Below, in pieces: positions 34,903-42,819 of a stretch of DNA of 64,000 nucleotides. Source of the stretch: Paenibacillus oryzae (GTDB taxonomy: Bacteria > Bacillota > Bacilli > Paenibacillales > Paenibacillaceae); contig NZ_LYPA01000043.1 in the NCBI RefSeq assembly GCF_001675045.1, forward strand, positions 117,662 through 181,661. The letters run 5' to 3'. Both the position numbers and the translations under genes were made by a program. A model generated the notes under the pieces. The model saw only the letters and a program-made list of their open reading frames with translations. It was not told the origin of the DNA and did not search any database. The first letter of the stretch is position 1; each line of letters begins with the position of its first letter.

Positions 34903-35860
34903 ATTGTATGATTAGTCGTACAAAATGACGCCCGCCAGAGTGAATCCCAGTGAGTTTGTACGATGTATCGTACAAACTGACGCCCGCCGGAGTGAATTCC
35001 TGTGCATTTGTACGATTCATCGTACAAAATGACGCCCGTCTGAGCGAATCTCAGTGCATTTGTACGATTCATCGTACAAAATGACGCTCGTCTGAGCGAA
35101 TCTCAGTGCATTTGTACGATTCATCGTACAAAATGACGCCCGCCAGAGTGAATCCTAGTGCATTTGTACGATTCATCGTACAAAATGACGCCCGCCGGAG
35201 TGAATTCCTGTACATTTGTACGATTCATCGTACAAAATGACGCTCGTCTGAGCGAATCTCAGTGCATTTGTACGATTCATCGTACAAAATGACGCCCGCC
35301 AGAGTGAATCCTAGTGCATTTGTACGATTCATCGTACAAAATGACGCCCGCCGGAGTGAATTCCTGTACATTTGTACGATTCATCGTACAAAATGACGCT
35401 CGTCTGAGCGAATCTCAGTGCATTTGTACGATTCATCGTACAAAATGACGCTCGCCGGAGTGAATTCCAGTGCATTTGTACGATTCATCGTACAAAATGA
35501 CGCCCGCCGGAGTGAATCCCAGTGCACTTGTATGATTCATCGTACAAAATGGCGCCCGCCGGAGTGAATTCCAGTGCATTTGTACGATTCATCGTACAAA
35601 ATGACGCCCGCCGGAGTGAATCCCAGTGCATTTGTACGATTCATCGTACAAAATGACGCTCGTCTGAGCGAATCCCAGTGCATTTGTACGATTCATCGTA
35701 CAAAATGACGCTCGTCAGAGCGAATCTCAGTGCATTTGTACGATTTATCGTACAAAATGACGCCCGCCGGAGTGAATTCCAGTGCATTTGTACGATTCAT
35801 CGTACAAAATGGCGCCCGCCGGGGTGAATCCCAACTCGTTTGTACGATTAATCGCACAAA
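34903..35860. repeat. 52-bp tandem array with a 22-bp palindrome in each unit
   Basis: Nineteen copies of a 22-base palindrome, mostly TTTGTACGATTCATCGTACAAA (10-base arms), alternate with eighteen 30-base spacers. First and last palindromes start at 34903 and 35839, a distance of exactly 18 x 52, so there is no net insertion or deletion. Spacers are near-identical and fall into two classes, one with GTCTGAGCGAATC and one with GCC(G/A)GAGTGAAT; three of them repeat as an ordered triplet in units 4-6 and 7-9. The end copies are the most diverged (AGTCGTAC at the left, AATCGCAC at the right). It lies between the guanine-deaminase-like gene and xdhC. Because 52 is not a multiple of three and stops recur, it is not coding. 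Confidence 0.95.
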
Positions 35861-35970
35861 CACTTTCTGCCTAACGGCCATCATGATTCATGCAAATGCA
35901 GGAGCCGCACTATTTTGATTAAATAAATGTCTTCACATCCTATCGGTCGCTGATTGTAGTGTTGATCCAT

Positions 35971-36020
35971 AAAGCCATCATGGTAACTGTTCAGGAAACG
36001 GTGGCTTTTCATTGTTACCA
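35971..36020 (+). ncRNA. Candidate structured (pseudoknot) leader of xdhC
   Basis: AAAGCCATC (35971-35979) can pair with GGTGGCTTT (36000-36008), one G-T pair included, and TGGTAAC (35981-35987) with GTTACCA (36014-36020). The strands interleave as in an H-type pseudoknot, and a 3-base hairpin GTT/AAC fits in the middle loop. The element ends 5 bases before the GGGAGG ribosome site of xdhC. It matches no riboswitch class I can recall; it may be a cis-regulatory RNA or a chance pairing. Confidence 0.3.
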
Positions 36021-36037
36021 AAACGGGAGGTGGGGAT

Positions 36038-37153
36038 ATGGATGCCGCGGATGTGGTCAAGGGGGCATTAAGGATGCCGGGTCATTGTGTGTTAGCTAGT
36101 ATAGTTAATGTCGCCGGCCATGCGTATCGCAAGGCGGGCTCCATGATGGTGCTGGCCGAGGGAGGCGGCAAGGAGGGCAGCTTAAGCCCCGGTTGCCTGG
36201 AAGCCGATCTGGCGGAATATGTTTCCGCCGTACTCGACGGGGGGAAACCGCAGCAGGTGCTGTATGATATGACATTCGCCGACGATTTCGCTTGGGGAGA
36301 GGCAATAGGGTGCGGCGGAAAAATAACCATTTTGCTGGAGCCGGTAGCAGGCCCCCTGCTAATTGCTCTTACCAAAGCGGATGAGCTTTTACAGAAGGGC
36401 TATTCTGTTCTATTTACCCGCCATATGGATGACTGCTTGCTGCCCTCCAGGTATTCGGCTTTGCCAGCAACCTTGTCGGCAGCCCGCCCATCCCGCTCGC
36501 CGAACAATGAACAAAACCTTCACGTTGTCTCATCCCCTCATTGTATCTCTTTCGGTCAAAAGGATTTACAGCCTGTCATTGCGGAGGGCAATTACATTGC
36601 AGAGGGCAGCTACATTGCGATGTTGTGGCATCCCAAACCAAGACTTGTACTGTTTGGTGCAGGCGACGATGCAAGGCCGGTATGCGATTTGGCGTTGCGA
36701 GTCGGATTTCGGGTGCTCGTAGCGGACTTTCGGGAAGGCGTCTGCACGCCTGAACGGTTTCCCGGCGCAGAGATGGCTTGCGGCTTTCCTTCTGAATTGG
36801 AGAGCAAGCTGAAGATCGGGAACGGCGATTATGTGGTCATAATGAGTCATCAATTTCAGCGGGATGGGGAGTTTCTGGAGCTCGCGCTTGCTGCTTCTCC
36901 CCACTATATCGGAATAATGGGCTCAACCTCGAGGACGGAACGGATGTTAGGCGGCAAACCGCTTCCCCCGATGCTCCATTATCCCGTAGGGCTCCCTATT
37001 GCAGGAGACGGGCCAGAGGAAATCGCAATCAGCATTGTTGCGGAGCTGATAAGCGTTAAACGAGGGAGGACTAAGTATGGGGTGCGGGATAGCGGGGGTG
37101 TACCTCGCAGCCGGGAGCGGAAGCCGGATGGGGCGAAGCAAGCTCGGTATTGA
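36038..37153 (+). CDS. pucA: XdhC/CoxI-family protein, Moco insertion factor
   Basis: A 371-residue protein of the XdhC family, which binds and sulfurates molybdenum cofactor and loads it into xanthine dehydrogenase; the B. subtilis counterpart is PucA. The N-terminal XdhC_CoxI domain includes VNVAGHAYRKAGSMMVL, SLSPGCLEADL and GCGGKITILLEP. After a variable stretch (about 140-195) the Rossmann-like C-terminal domain begins with PRLVLFGAGDDARPVCDLA and contains VIMSHQFQRDGEFL and YIGIMGSTSR. GGGAGGTGGGG precedes the ATG. The last 77 bases overlap the start of the cytidylyltransferase gene in another frame. The variable stretch contains a small internal duplication (EGNYIAEGSYIA). Confidence 0.9.
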   Translation: MDAADVVKGALRMPGHCVLASIVNVAGHAYRKAGSMMVLAEGGGKEGSLSPGCLEADLAEYVSAVLDGGKPQQVLYDMTFADDFAWGEAIGCGGKITILLEPVAGPLLIALTKADELLQKGYSVLFTRHMDDCLLPSRYSALPATLSAARPSRSPNNEQNLHVVSSPHCISFGQKDLQPVIAEGNYIAEGSYIAMLWHPKPRLVLFGAGDDARPVCDLALRVGFRVLVADFREGVCTPERFPGAEMACGFPSELESKLKIGNGDYVVIMSHQFQRDGEFLELALAASPHYIGIMGSTSRTERMLGGKPLPPMLHYPVGLPIAGDGPEEIAISIVAELISVKRGRTKYGVRDSGGVPRSRERKPDGAKQARY

Positions 37154-37724
37154 GCTTGCATGTGCCGGCTTTGAAACATTAGGAGGCTTGGGGCTTGCCG
37201 CCGCGATGGAATCGTGCCTCGACATTGTTTATGTCGTTGTCCGTAAGGGTAGCGACAAACGCTGGCTGGAGCCTTATTCACAGAGGGCAAGCCGAATTGG
37301 GAAACCATGTATTATTTTGGAGGCGGAGGATGCGGAGCAGGGTATGTCTTTTTCCATCAGGAGCGGCGTCAATGCCATGCTGGACTCCCTGAAAATACCC
37401 CGTGGCTTGGTCATAATGCTCGGCGATCAGCCGCTGGTTACCGGAGAAATGATTAATAGGCTGATTGGCCATTTTTATGAGCATACGGGCCTTGATTACG
37501 TCGTCAGTAGCGACGGCATTACGAGGCAACCTCCCATATTGCTGGCTAGCACCATGTATGATCAGCTTATGAAGCTGGAGGGCGATGCAGGCGCAAGAAG
37601 GTTGCTGGGAGACAGCAGATGGCGAGGCAGCGATATTTTTGCCGAAGATTCCAGACGTTTGCTGGATGTTGATACAGAGGAAGACATGGAAGTATTGAAT
37701 CGTTACTGTATTGCCTTGAAATAG
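37077..37724 (+). CDS. pucB: PucB-like molybdenum cofactor nucleotidyltransferase
   Basis: A 215-residue MobA/MocA-like nucleotidyltransferase. It begins with the NTP-binding loop VYLAAGSGSRMGRSKLGIEL and has the metal-site block VIMLGDQPLV near residue 118. In xanthine dehydrogenase loci this type attaches CMP (or GMP) to molybdopterin to make the dinucleotide cofactor; MocA-type activity is inferred from context. The ribosome site GGGAGG lies inside the xdhC gene, so the 77-base overlap with that gene is probably real and couples expression. It is followed by a 241-base gap filled with a purine-rich repeat before the transporter genes. Confidence 0.88.
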   Translation: MGCGIAGVYLAAGSGSRMGRSKLGIELACAGFETLGGLGLAAAMESCLDIVYVVVRKGSDKRWLEPYSQRASRIGKPCIILEAEDAEQGMSFSIRSGVNAMLDSLKIPRGLVIMLGDQPLVTGEMINRLIGHFYEHTGLDYVVSSDGITRQPPILLASTMYDQLMKLEGDAGARRLLGDSRWRGSDIFAEDSRRLLDVDTEEDMEVLNRYCIALK

Positions 37725-37790
37725 TTGAGAGAAGAAATGAGCGAGGTCGGCGAGAATCGAGAATAGAGAGAAAGAGAATAGAGAATAGAA

Positions 37791-37878
37791 AGTAAGAGAA
37801 GGGAAAATAGAAAGTAAGAGAAGGGAAAATAGAGAGTAAGAGAAGGGAAAATAGAGAGTAAGAGAAAAGAGAATAGAG
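37791..37878 (+). repeat. 22-bp purine-only-style tandem repeat
   Basis: Four copies of a 22-base unit (AGTAAGAGAAGGGAAAATAG plus two purines) begin at 37791, 37813, 37835 and 37857, inside a longer almost all-purine tract from about 37760 to 37892. The only pyrimidine in each unit is the occasional T. It fills the gap between the cytidylyltransferase and the transporter ATPase. Confidence 0.9.
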
Positions 37879-37965
37879 AGTGGAGAATAGACAATTGAGA
37901 ATTGTGAACTAGGCATTGAGAAATGAAAACGGCTGGGTGTGCATGCGGGAAAAGGAGGGGAAGCG

Positions 37966-39564
37966 GTGAGCCGATACGCCATTCAAATGAAAGGAATTGT
38001 GAAGCGCTTTGGCGGAGTGCTGGCAAACGACCATGTTGATTTTGCAGTTAAGCGTGGGGAAATTCATGCGCTTTTGGGCGAAAACGGCGCTGGAAAAAGC
38101 ACGGTTATGAGTTTGCTGACAGGCATTTACAGAGCCGACGGCGGAGAAACCCTGATTCATGGAAGCACTGTCCGAATTGCATCGCCACGAGACGCGATGG
38201 CCCTTGGTATCGGCATGGTGCACCAGAGCTTCCGGCTGGTTCCCGCTTTGACCGCACTTGAAAATATTATTTTGGGTGAACGGGGCCAGGTTTGGCGGGG
38301 AAGCTCATGGCGCAAACAAAAGCTTGAAGTGATCGATGCGATATGCAGCGCATACGGACTGCAAGTGGAGCTGCTGAAGCCGGTTTAGTCTCTATCTGTC
38401 GGCGAGCAGCAGAGAGTCGAAATTGTCAAAACGCTTTATCGGGGAGCTGATATCATCCTGCTGGATGAGCCGACCTCGGTATTGACGCCTGGCGAAGCGG
38501 AGGTTTTATTCGAAACGCTTCGGGACTTGAAAAAAAGCGGCAAAACAATGGTCATTACGACACACAAGCTAAAGGAAGTTATGGCTGTGGCGGATGCCAT
38601 TACGATTATGCGCCGAGGGAAAACGGTGGTTGAATGCAGCCCGGAGAGCACCAGCGCCGCTCGGCTTGCAGAATTAATGGTCGGGCGTGAAAGGAAGGAG
38701 AGCTTGCCCCTCCAACACCGCCAAGCACTCCAGCCCTTGCAACAACTACAGCCACTTCAGCCGCACCAACGCCCTCAGCCCCGAAAACCCGGCGATATTG
38801 TGCTGTCGGTGGATGGGATGACAGTGGCGAATGAGCATGGCGGCCGCTCCCTGGATGGAGTCAGCCTTCAGGTGCGCGAGGGCGAAATCGTAGGTATCGC
38901 GGGCGTAGCCGGCAACGGCCAGCTGGAGCTGGCGGAGGCGCTCACGGGACTAAAAGAATGGGCGGGCGGTCAAATGCTCTATCTTGGCAAACGAATGGAA
39001 CGCAGCTCCGTCCGGGAGCGCATTCGAGAAGGTATTGCTCATGTGCCGGAAAACCGGATGAAAAGCGGGCTTGCCGGCAGTCTTGGCATCGTCGACAATT
39101 TGCTGCTGAAATCCTATGACCGCACCGAACGCTCCCGCTTTGGTTTGCTCAGGAAAAAAAATAACCTCAACTGGGCTCAAGAGCTTGTTGCCCGATTCGA
39201 CGTACGTGCGCCAGACCTGGAAAGCCCTGTCGGGCAGCTGTCCGGGGGGAATCAGCAGAAGCTGCTCCTGGCGAGAGAAATCAGCCAGCGGCCTAAGCTG
39301 ATGGTGGCGGTACATCCCACGCAGGGGCTGGATGTCGGGGCTGCGGAAGCGGTTCACGCCATGCTGAAGAAGCTGCGCAGCGATTCGGCGGGCGTTTTGC
39401 TTATCTCTGAGGATTTGGACGAGGTGATGAGCTTGTCCGACCGTATTTTCGTTATGTATAACGGCATGATCGTAGGAGAAGCCGATGGAGCGAAGCCGGA
39501 CAGGGAGCAAATTGGCCGCATGATGGCGGGACTGAATCAGTCGGAGGAGGAGGCCGTTGTATGA
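37966..39564 (+). pseudogene. BMP-type nucleoside ABC transporter ATPase with in-frame amber stop
   Basis: Without the stop this would be a 532-residue ATPase with two nucleotide-binding domains, like NupO/YufO of guanosine importers. GTG at 37966 has AAAGGAGGGG upstream. The first Walker A is GENGAGKSTVMS; the reading frame then meets TAG at 38386-38388, directly before the ABC signature (SLSVGEQQRVEIVK) and Walker B (IILLDEPTSVLTPGE), and continues in the same frame to the end. The second half has GVAGNGQLELAEAL, VPENRMKSGLAGS and LSGGNQQKLLLARE. A Gln/Pro-rich linker (about residues 247-275) joins the halves. No other damage is visible, so this is a recent nonsense mutation, a sequencing error, or a read-through site. 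Confidence 0.85.
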
Positions 39565-40673
39565 AGCGGGAATCGGCTGCTGAGGTCATCGGCAAAGCGG
39601 ACAGACGCAAATTAGTCCGGCTACAGCTGCCGTTTGAGCTGCATTACGATCACCTGAAAAAGGGTGGAGCCTGGTGGATGCCGCTGGCCTGGGTGCTTGC
39701 TGCTCTGGCTATCTGCGGAATTTTTATCTGGCTGAACGGAATGAATCCTCTAACGGTTTACGCCAAAATGGCCCAAGGCGCATTCGGCAGCTCCTTCGGA
39801 ATTAGCGAAACGCTGGTCAAAAGCATCCCGCTTCTGCTCTGCGGGCTTGGCGTGGCAGCGGCATACCGGATATCCATCTGGAATATCGGAGCCGAGGGCC
39901 AACTGGTGGCCGGCGCTATAGCCGCAACAGCTGTCACCATCTATATGCCATCGCTGCCGGGAGGACTTTACATTCCCGTTATGGCCGCAGCCGGGATAGC
40001 GGCAGGCGCGGCATGGGGGTTGTTGACGGCATTGCCCCGCGCTTGGTTCGGCGTGAATGAGCTCATTACGTCTCTCATGCTGAATTATGTTGCGTTGCTG
40101 CTGCTTGACTATTTTGTTTTTGGGCCATGGAGAGATCCCGCCGGCTTTAATTTTCCGGGCACGCCGATGTTGCTTCCAGAGCAGCAATTGATGACCTTTC
40201 AAGGGACGCGGCTGCACTATGGCTTGCTGTTTGCGCTCATCGCGGCTGTGGCGTTTGCTTTTTTCCTGGGCAAAACAAGGTGGGGCTACGAGATGAAGGT
40301 GCTGGGAGCAAATCCGAGCGCGACCAAATACGGCGGCATATCCATTAACCGCCACATCCTGATCGTTATGATAATAAGCGGTGGATTGGCTGGACTTGCG
40401 GGTATGAGCGAGGTGTCCGGCGTTGCCCATCGGCTTATGTATGGCCTATCGCCAGGATACGGCTACACCGCCATCATCGTGGCATGGCTGGCCAAGCTGA
40501 ATCCTTGGGCCATGATCCCGGCCTCGCTGTTTGTCGGCGGTTTAATTGTGGGAGGCTACAGCGTTCAGACGATCGGCTTGCCCTCCTCCATGTCGATGAT
40601 GCTGCAAGGCGCCATTCTTATTACGCTTATTGGCGGCGAAATGCTGGGAAAATACCGTTTCGTCCGCCGCTAA
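39561..40673 (+). CDS. Nucleoside ABC transporter permease (first)
   Basis: A 370-residue membrane permease of the BMP-dependent importer family (NupP/YufP-like). It has about nine membrane helices, the first being WMPLAWVLAALAICGIFIWL. Family blocks include LVKSIPLLLCGLGVAAAYRISIWNIGAEGQL and VNELITSLMLNYVALLLLDYFV, and the cytoplasmic loop MKVLGANPSATKYGGI contacts the ATPase. The start overlaps the ATPase stop by 4 bases (ATGA). With the second permease and the lipoprotein at 45705 it would import purine nucleosides or bases, supplying the deaminase and dehydrogenase steps. Activity depends on whether the upstream ATPase is made. Confidence 0.92.
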   Translation: MKRESAAEVIGKADRRKLVRLQLPFELHYDHLKKGGAWWMPLAWVLAALAICGIFIWLNGMNPLTVYAKMAQGAFGSSFGISETLVKSIPLLLCGLGVAAAYRISIWNIGAEGQLVAGAIAATAVTIYMPSLPGGLYIPVMAAAGIAAGAAWGLLTALPRAWFGVNELITSLMLNYVALLLLDYFVFGPWRDPAGFNFPGTPMLLPEQQLMTFQGTRLHYGLLFALIAAVAFAFFLGKTRWGYEMKVLGANPSATKYGGISINRHILIVMIISGGLAGLAGMSEVSGVAHRLMYGLSPGYGYTAIIVAWLAKLNPWAMIPASLFVGGLIVGGYSVQTIGLPSSMSMMLQGAILITLIGGEMLGKYRFVRR

Positions 40674-40795
40674 CATTCGGCTGAGCAATTTTCCCAAGGC
40701 AGCCTGCACCGCCTTCTTAAGCGGGCTGTCTGATGCGGACTGCCCTATGGGCTAGCCTGCCGCAATCCCTTCATGCAATAGAAGGAGGTTAGGGG

Positions 40796-41725
40796 ATGGA
40801 TTTTTACAGTTATCTGATTATTGCGTCAATTTCATCCGGCACGCCTCTTCTGTTCGCCGTGCTGGGCGGTATTTTAAGCGAACGCTCGGGCGTCATTTTC
40901 CTGGGGACGGAAGGCACCATGCTGATTGGCGCGGTTGTTTCGTGCCTTACCTTTGCCGGGACCGGCAGTATGCTGCTGTCTGTGCTAGCCTCGCTGGCAG
41001 CTGCGGGCGGAATCGGGCTTGCCCATGCTTTCCTTTGCGTGACGCTGAGGGCCAATCAAATTGTCAGCGGCCTGGCTCTGACTCTGTTCGGAACCGGACT
41101 TAGCGCCTATCTGGGAAAGCCGGTTGCGGGCGCGGCGCTTGCGGTGACTGTCCCAAGGCTGTCCATGCCCTGGCTGGAAAAGATTCCTTTTGCAGGCGCT
41201 ATTTTTTCCAATCTGGATGTTTTTATCTGGATCAGCTTTGGCCTGGTTGCGGTCCTTTATCTCTATATATACAAAACATCGTGGGGCCTCCATCTCCGGG
41301 CAATCGGCGATAGTCCCGCCACCTCCGATGCGATGGGGCTGAGGGTTGGCTTGACGCGCTATCTTCATGTCATTGGAGGCGCTATGCTGATGGGACTTGC
41401 CGGCTGTTACCTGATCATGGTGTATTCACCCAATTGGATGGAAGGCATGACCTCGGGAAGAGGGTGGATTGCCATTGCGCTGATCATTCTGGCGGCCTGG
41501 AATCCGTTGTATGCTTTGGGCGGAGCCTATCTGTTCGGCGGTTTGGACGCTTTGGGCTTCCGCCTGCAATTAATGGAAATCGGAATACCGTCCTATTTTC
41601 TGAAAATGCTTCCTTATCTCGTGACGATTGTGGTGCTGATGATTGTGGGCTGGCGGGGCCGGCACGTGCCGTCTCCGGAGCCAAAGTCGCTTGGTTCAGC
41701 ATATGTGCGCGAGCAGAGGTCTTGA
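40796..41725 (+). CDS. Nucleoside ABC transporter permease (second)
   Basis: A 309-residue permease (NupQ/YufQ-like) with about eight membrane helices. Typical blocks are GGILSERSGVIFLGTEGTMLIGAV, LRANQIVSGLALTLFGTG and the ATPase-contact loop LRAIGDSPATSDAMGL. AGAAGGAGG lies just upstream. A 122-base gap separates it from the first permease and contains a weak GGCAGCC/GGCTGTC hairpin, which may tune relative expression. The next start lies 19 bases after its stop, so the transporter is in one transcript with xanthine dehydrogenase. Confidence 0.92.
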   Translation: MDFYSYLIIASISSGTPLLFAVLGGILSERSGVIFLGTEGTMLIGAVVSCLTFAGTGSMLLSVLASLAAAGGIGLAHAFLCVTLRANQIVSGLALTLFGTGLSAYLGKPVAGAALAVTVPRLSMPWLEKIPFAGAIFSNLDVFIWISFGLVAVLYLYIYKTSWGLHLRAIGDSPATSDAMGLRVGLTRYLHVIGGAMLMGLAGCYLIMVYSPNWMEGMTSGRGWIAIALIILAAWNPLYALGGAYLFGGLDALGFRLQLMEIGIPSYFLKMLPYLVTIVVLMIVGWRGRHVPSPEPKSLGSAYVREQRS

Positions 41726-41744
41726 GGAAGGAGACCGGACCTTT

Positions 41745-42725
41745 ATGGCTGTTCACTATGGTAAGCGTACGGTGAAGGTTGCCGAACCGTCCACACTCTA
41801 TGAAGCCTGGCGTTTGAAGCAGGAAGGCGGAGCTGGCGCCGTTTATGTAGCCGGGGGCACATTGCTTAGAACGCAATGGGAAAATGGCGCAGCTACTGCG
41901 CCTTCGCTCATCATCGGTCTGGACGGCGTTATGGAATACCGCAGCATTGTATTAAATGCAAACAAGGGTGCAATTGTAATCGGCGCGTTGACCAGCCTGG
42001 AAGAGATTAGACGCAGCCCTGTTGTTGCAGCGCATGTCCCGATTTTGATTAAGGCGGTATCCGCTATTGCCGCTCCTTCTATTAGAAGGCTTGCCACGCT
42101 GGGAGGGAATATTGCCAGCTTGTCGGGAGATGCCGTAACCGCCTTGCTGGTTCTGGACGCCGAGCTGACACTGTTCAGGGGTGGTCCCGGGCTGGAGAAA
42201 GTCCTGCTAAAGGATTGGCTGGAAGGGGGAGAATGTGTCCGGGGAAGCGGTGCTTTAGTTCTTGAAGTTGTGATACCAATAGTTCAAGACATTCCAGCGT
42301 TTTCGGCAATTCCAGCAAGTCAGGGGGCAGACGATATTGGAGCCGGAAGCGACAGTGCAAATGGTATGGCCAGTGCTGTGCAAGATGAGTTTCGCAGCTT
42401 CGGCTTTTTTGAAAAGCTGGGCAGGCGGGAAGCATTCACCCCCTCTGTCGTAACCGTTGCGGCAATGGGGAGGCTGGGTGAGAAGGGCAGCTTCGCGAAG
42501 GTCAAAATGACGGCGGGAGGAGGGGCGGCGCTGCCGCATCGGCTCTATGAAGCGGAGCGTTTTCTGAACGGCCGGCGTGTTGGTCCATCCTCCTTGGCTG
42601 AATTGCACACTCTCATCATGGAGGGCTGCGCTTCCGCGGGGGACCTCTTTGCAAGTACGGATTACCGCAAGGAGGTTGCGGCTAATCTTTTAACGGCGCG
42701 GCTATGGGAGCTATTGAAGGGGTGA
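41745..42725 (+). CDS. pucC: Xanthine dehydrogenase FAD-binding subunit
   Basis: About 326 residues. ATG at 41745 is used (GGAAGGAG 10-17 bases upstream); the longer frame overlaps the permease gene. FAD-site blocks are GGTLLRTQWENG near residue 40 and APSIRRLATLGGNIASLSGD near 110. The C-terminal domain ends with RKEVAANLLTARLWELLKG, as in CO dehydrogenase flavoprotein C-domains. It passes electrons from the iron-sulfur subunit to NAD or another acceptor. A loop of about 35 residues near 195-230 is longer than usual. The B. subtilis equivalent is PucC. Confidence 0.9.
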   Translation: MAVHYGKRTVKVAEPSTLYEAWRLKQEGGAGAVYVAGGTLLRTQWENGAATAPSLIIGLDGVMEYRSIVLNANKGAIVIGALTSLEEIRRSPVVAAHVPILIKAVSAIAAPSIRRLATLGGNIASLSGDAVTALLVLDAELTLFRGGPGLEKVLLKDWLEGGECVRGSGALVLEVVIPIVQDIPAFSAIPASQGADDIGAGSDSANGMASAVQDEFRSFGFFEKLGRREAFTPSVVTVAAMGRLGEKGSFAKVKMTAGGGAALPHRLYEAERFLNGRRVGPSSLAELHTLIMEGCASAGDLFASTDYRKEVAANLLTARLWELLKG

Positions 42726-42819
42726 TGCTCACTGTGGGAGCTTTTGAAGGAATGAATGTAAATGAGGGATGGAGCTAAAGAAGGCTCGACGAAGCTTTTG
42801 AGGGAGGAGTGTGACGTGA

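Noticed and set aside
34903..35860. CRISPR array
   Set aside because: The 30-base spacers are near-identical to each other and fall into two classes, the repeated part is a full palindrome, and no cas genes are nearby.
34829..35884. Small minus-strand proteins inside the palindromic array
   Set aside because: The 52-base period shifts frame in each unit and the short frames have no ribosome sites; the amino-acid repeats are a by-product of the DNA repeats.
35941..36037. Known Moco riboswitch before xdhC
   Set aside because: The element is too short and lacks the multi-stem conserved core of Moco RNA; kept only as an unclassified pseudoknot candidate.
37278..38026. Minus-strand hydrophobic proteins rich in Phe, Leu and Ser
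   Set aside because: They are the reverse reading of the purine tract and of the cytidylyltransferase gene; no start signal, and the apparent membrane character comes from T/C-rich repeats.
38482..39564. Independent ABC ATPase gene starting near 38482
   Set aside because: It begins in the middle of a Walker B region, has no ribosome site and continues the same frame as the upstream half; it is the rest of one gene cut by TAG.
41743..41876. Transcription break between the transporter and xanthine dehydrogenase genes
   Set aside because: The xdh FAD-subunit start lies 19 bases after the permease stop with its own Shine-Dalgarno and no terminator; a single transcript is more likely.
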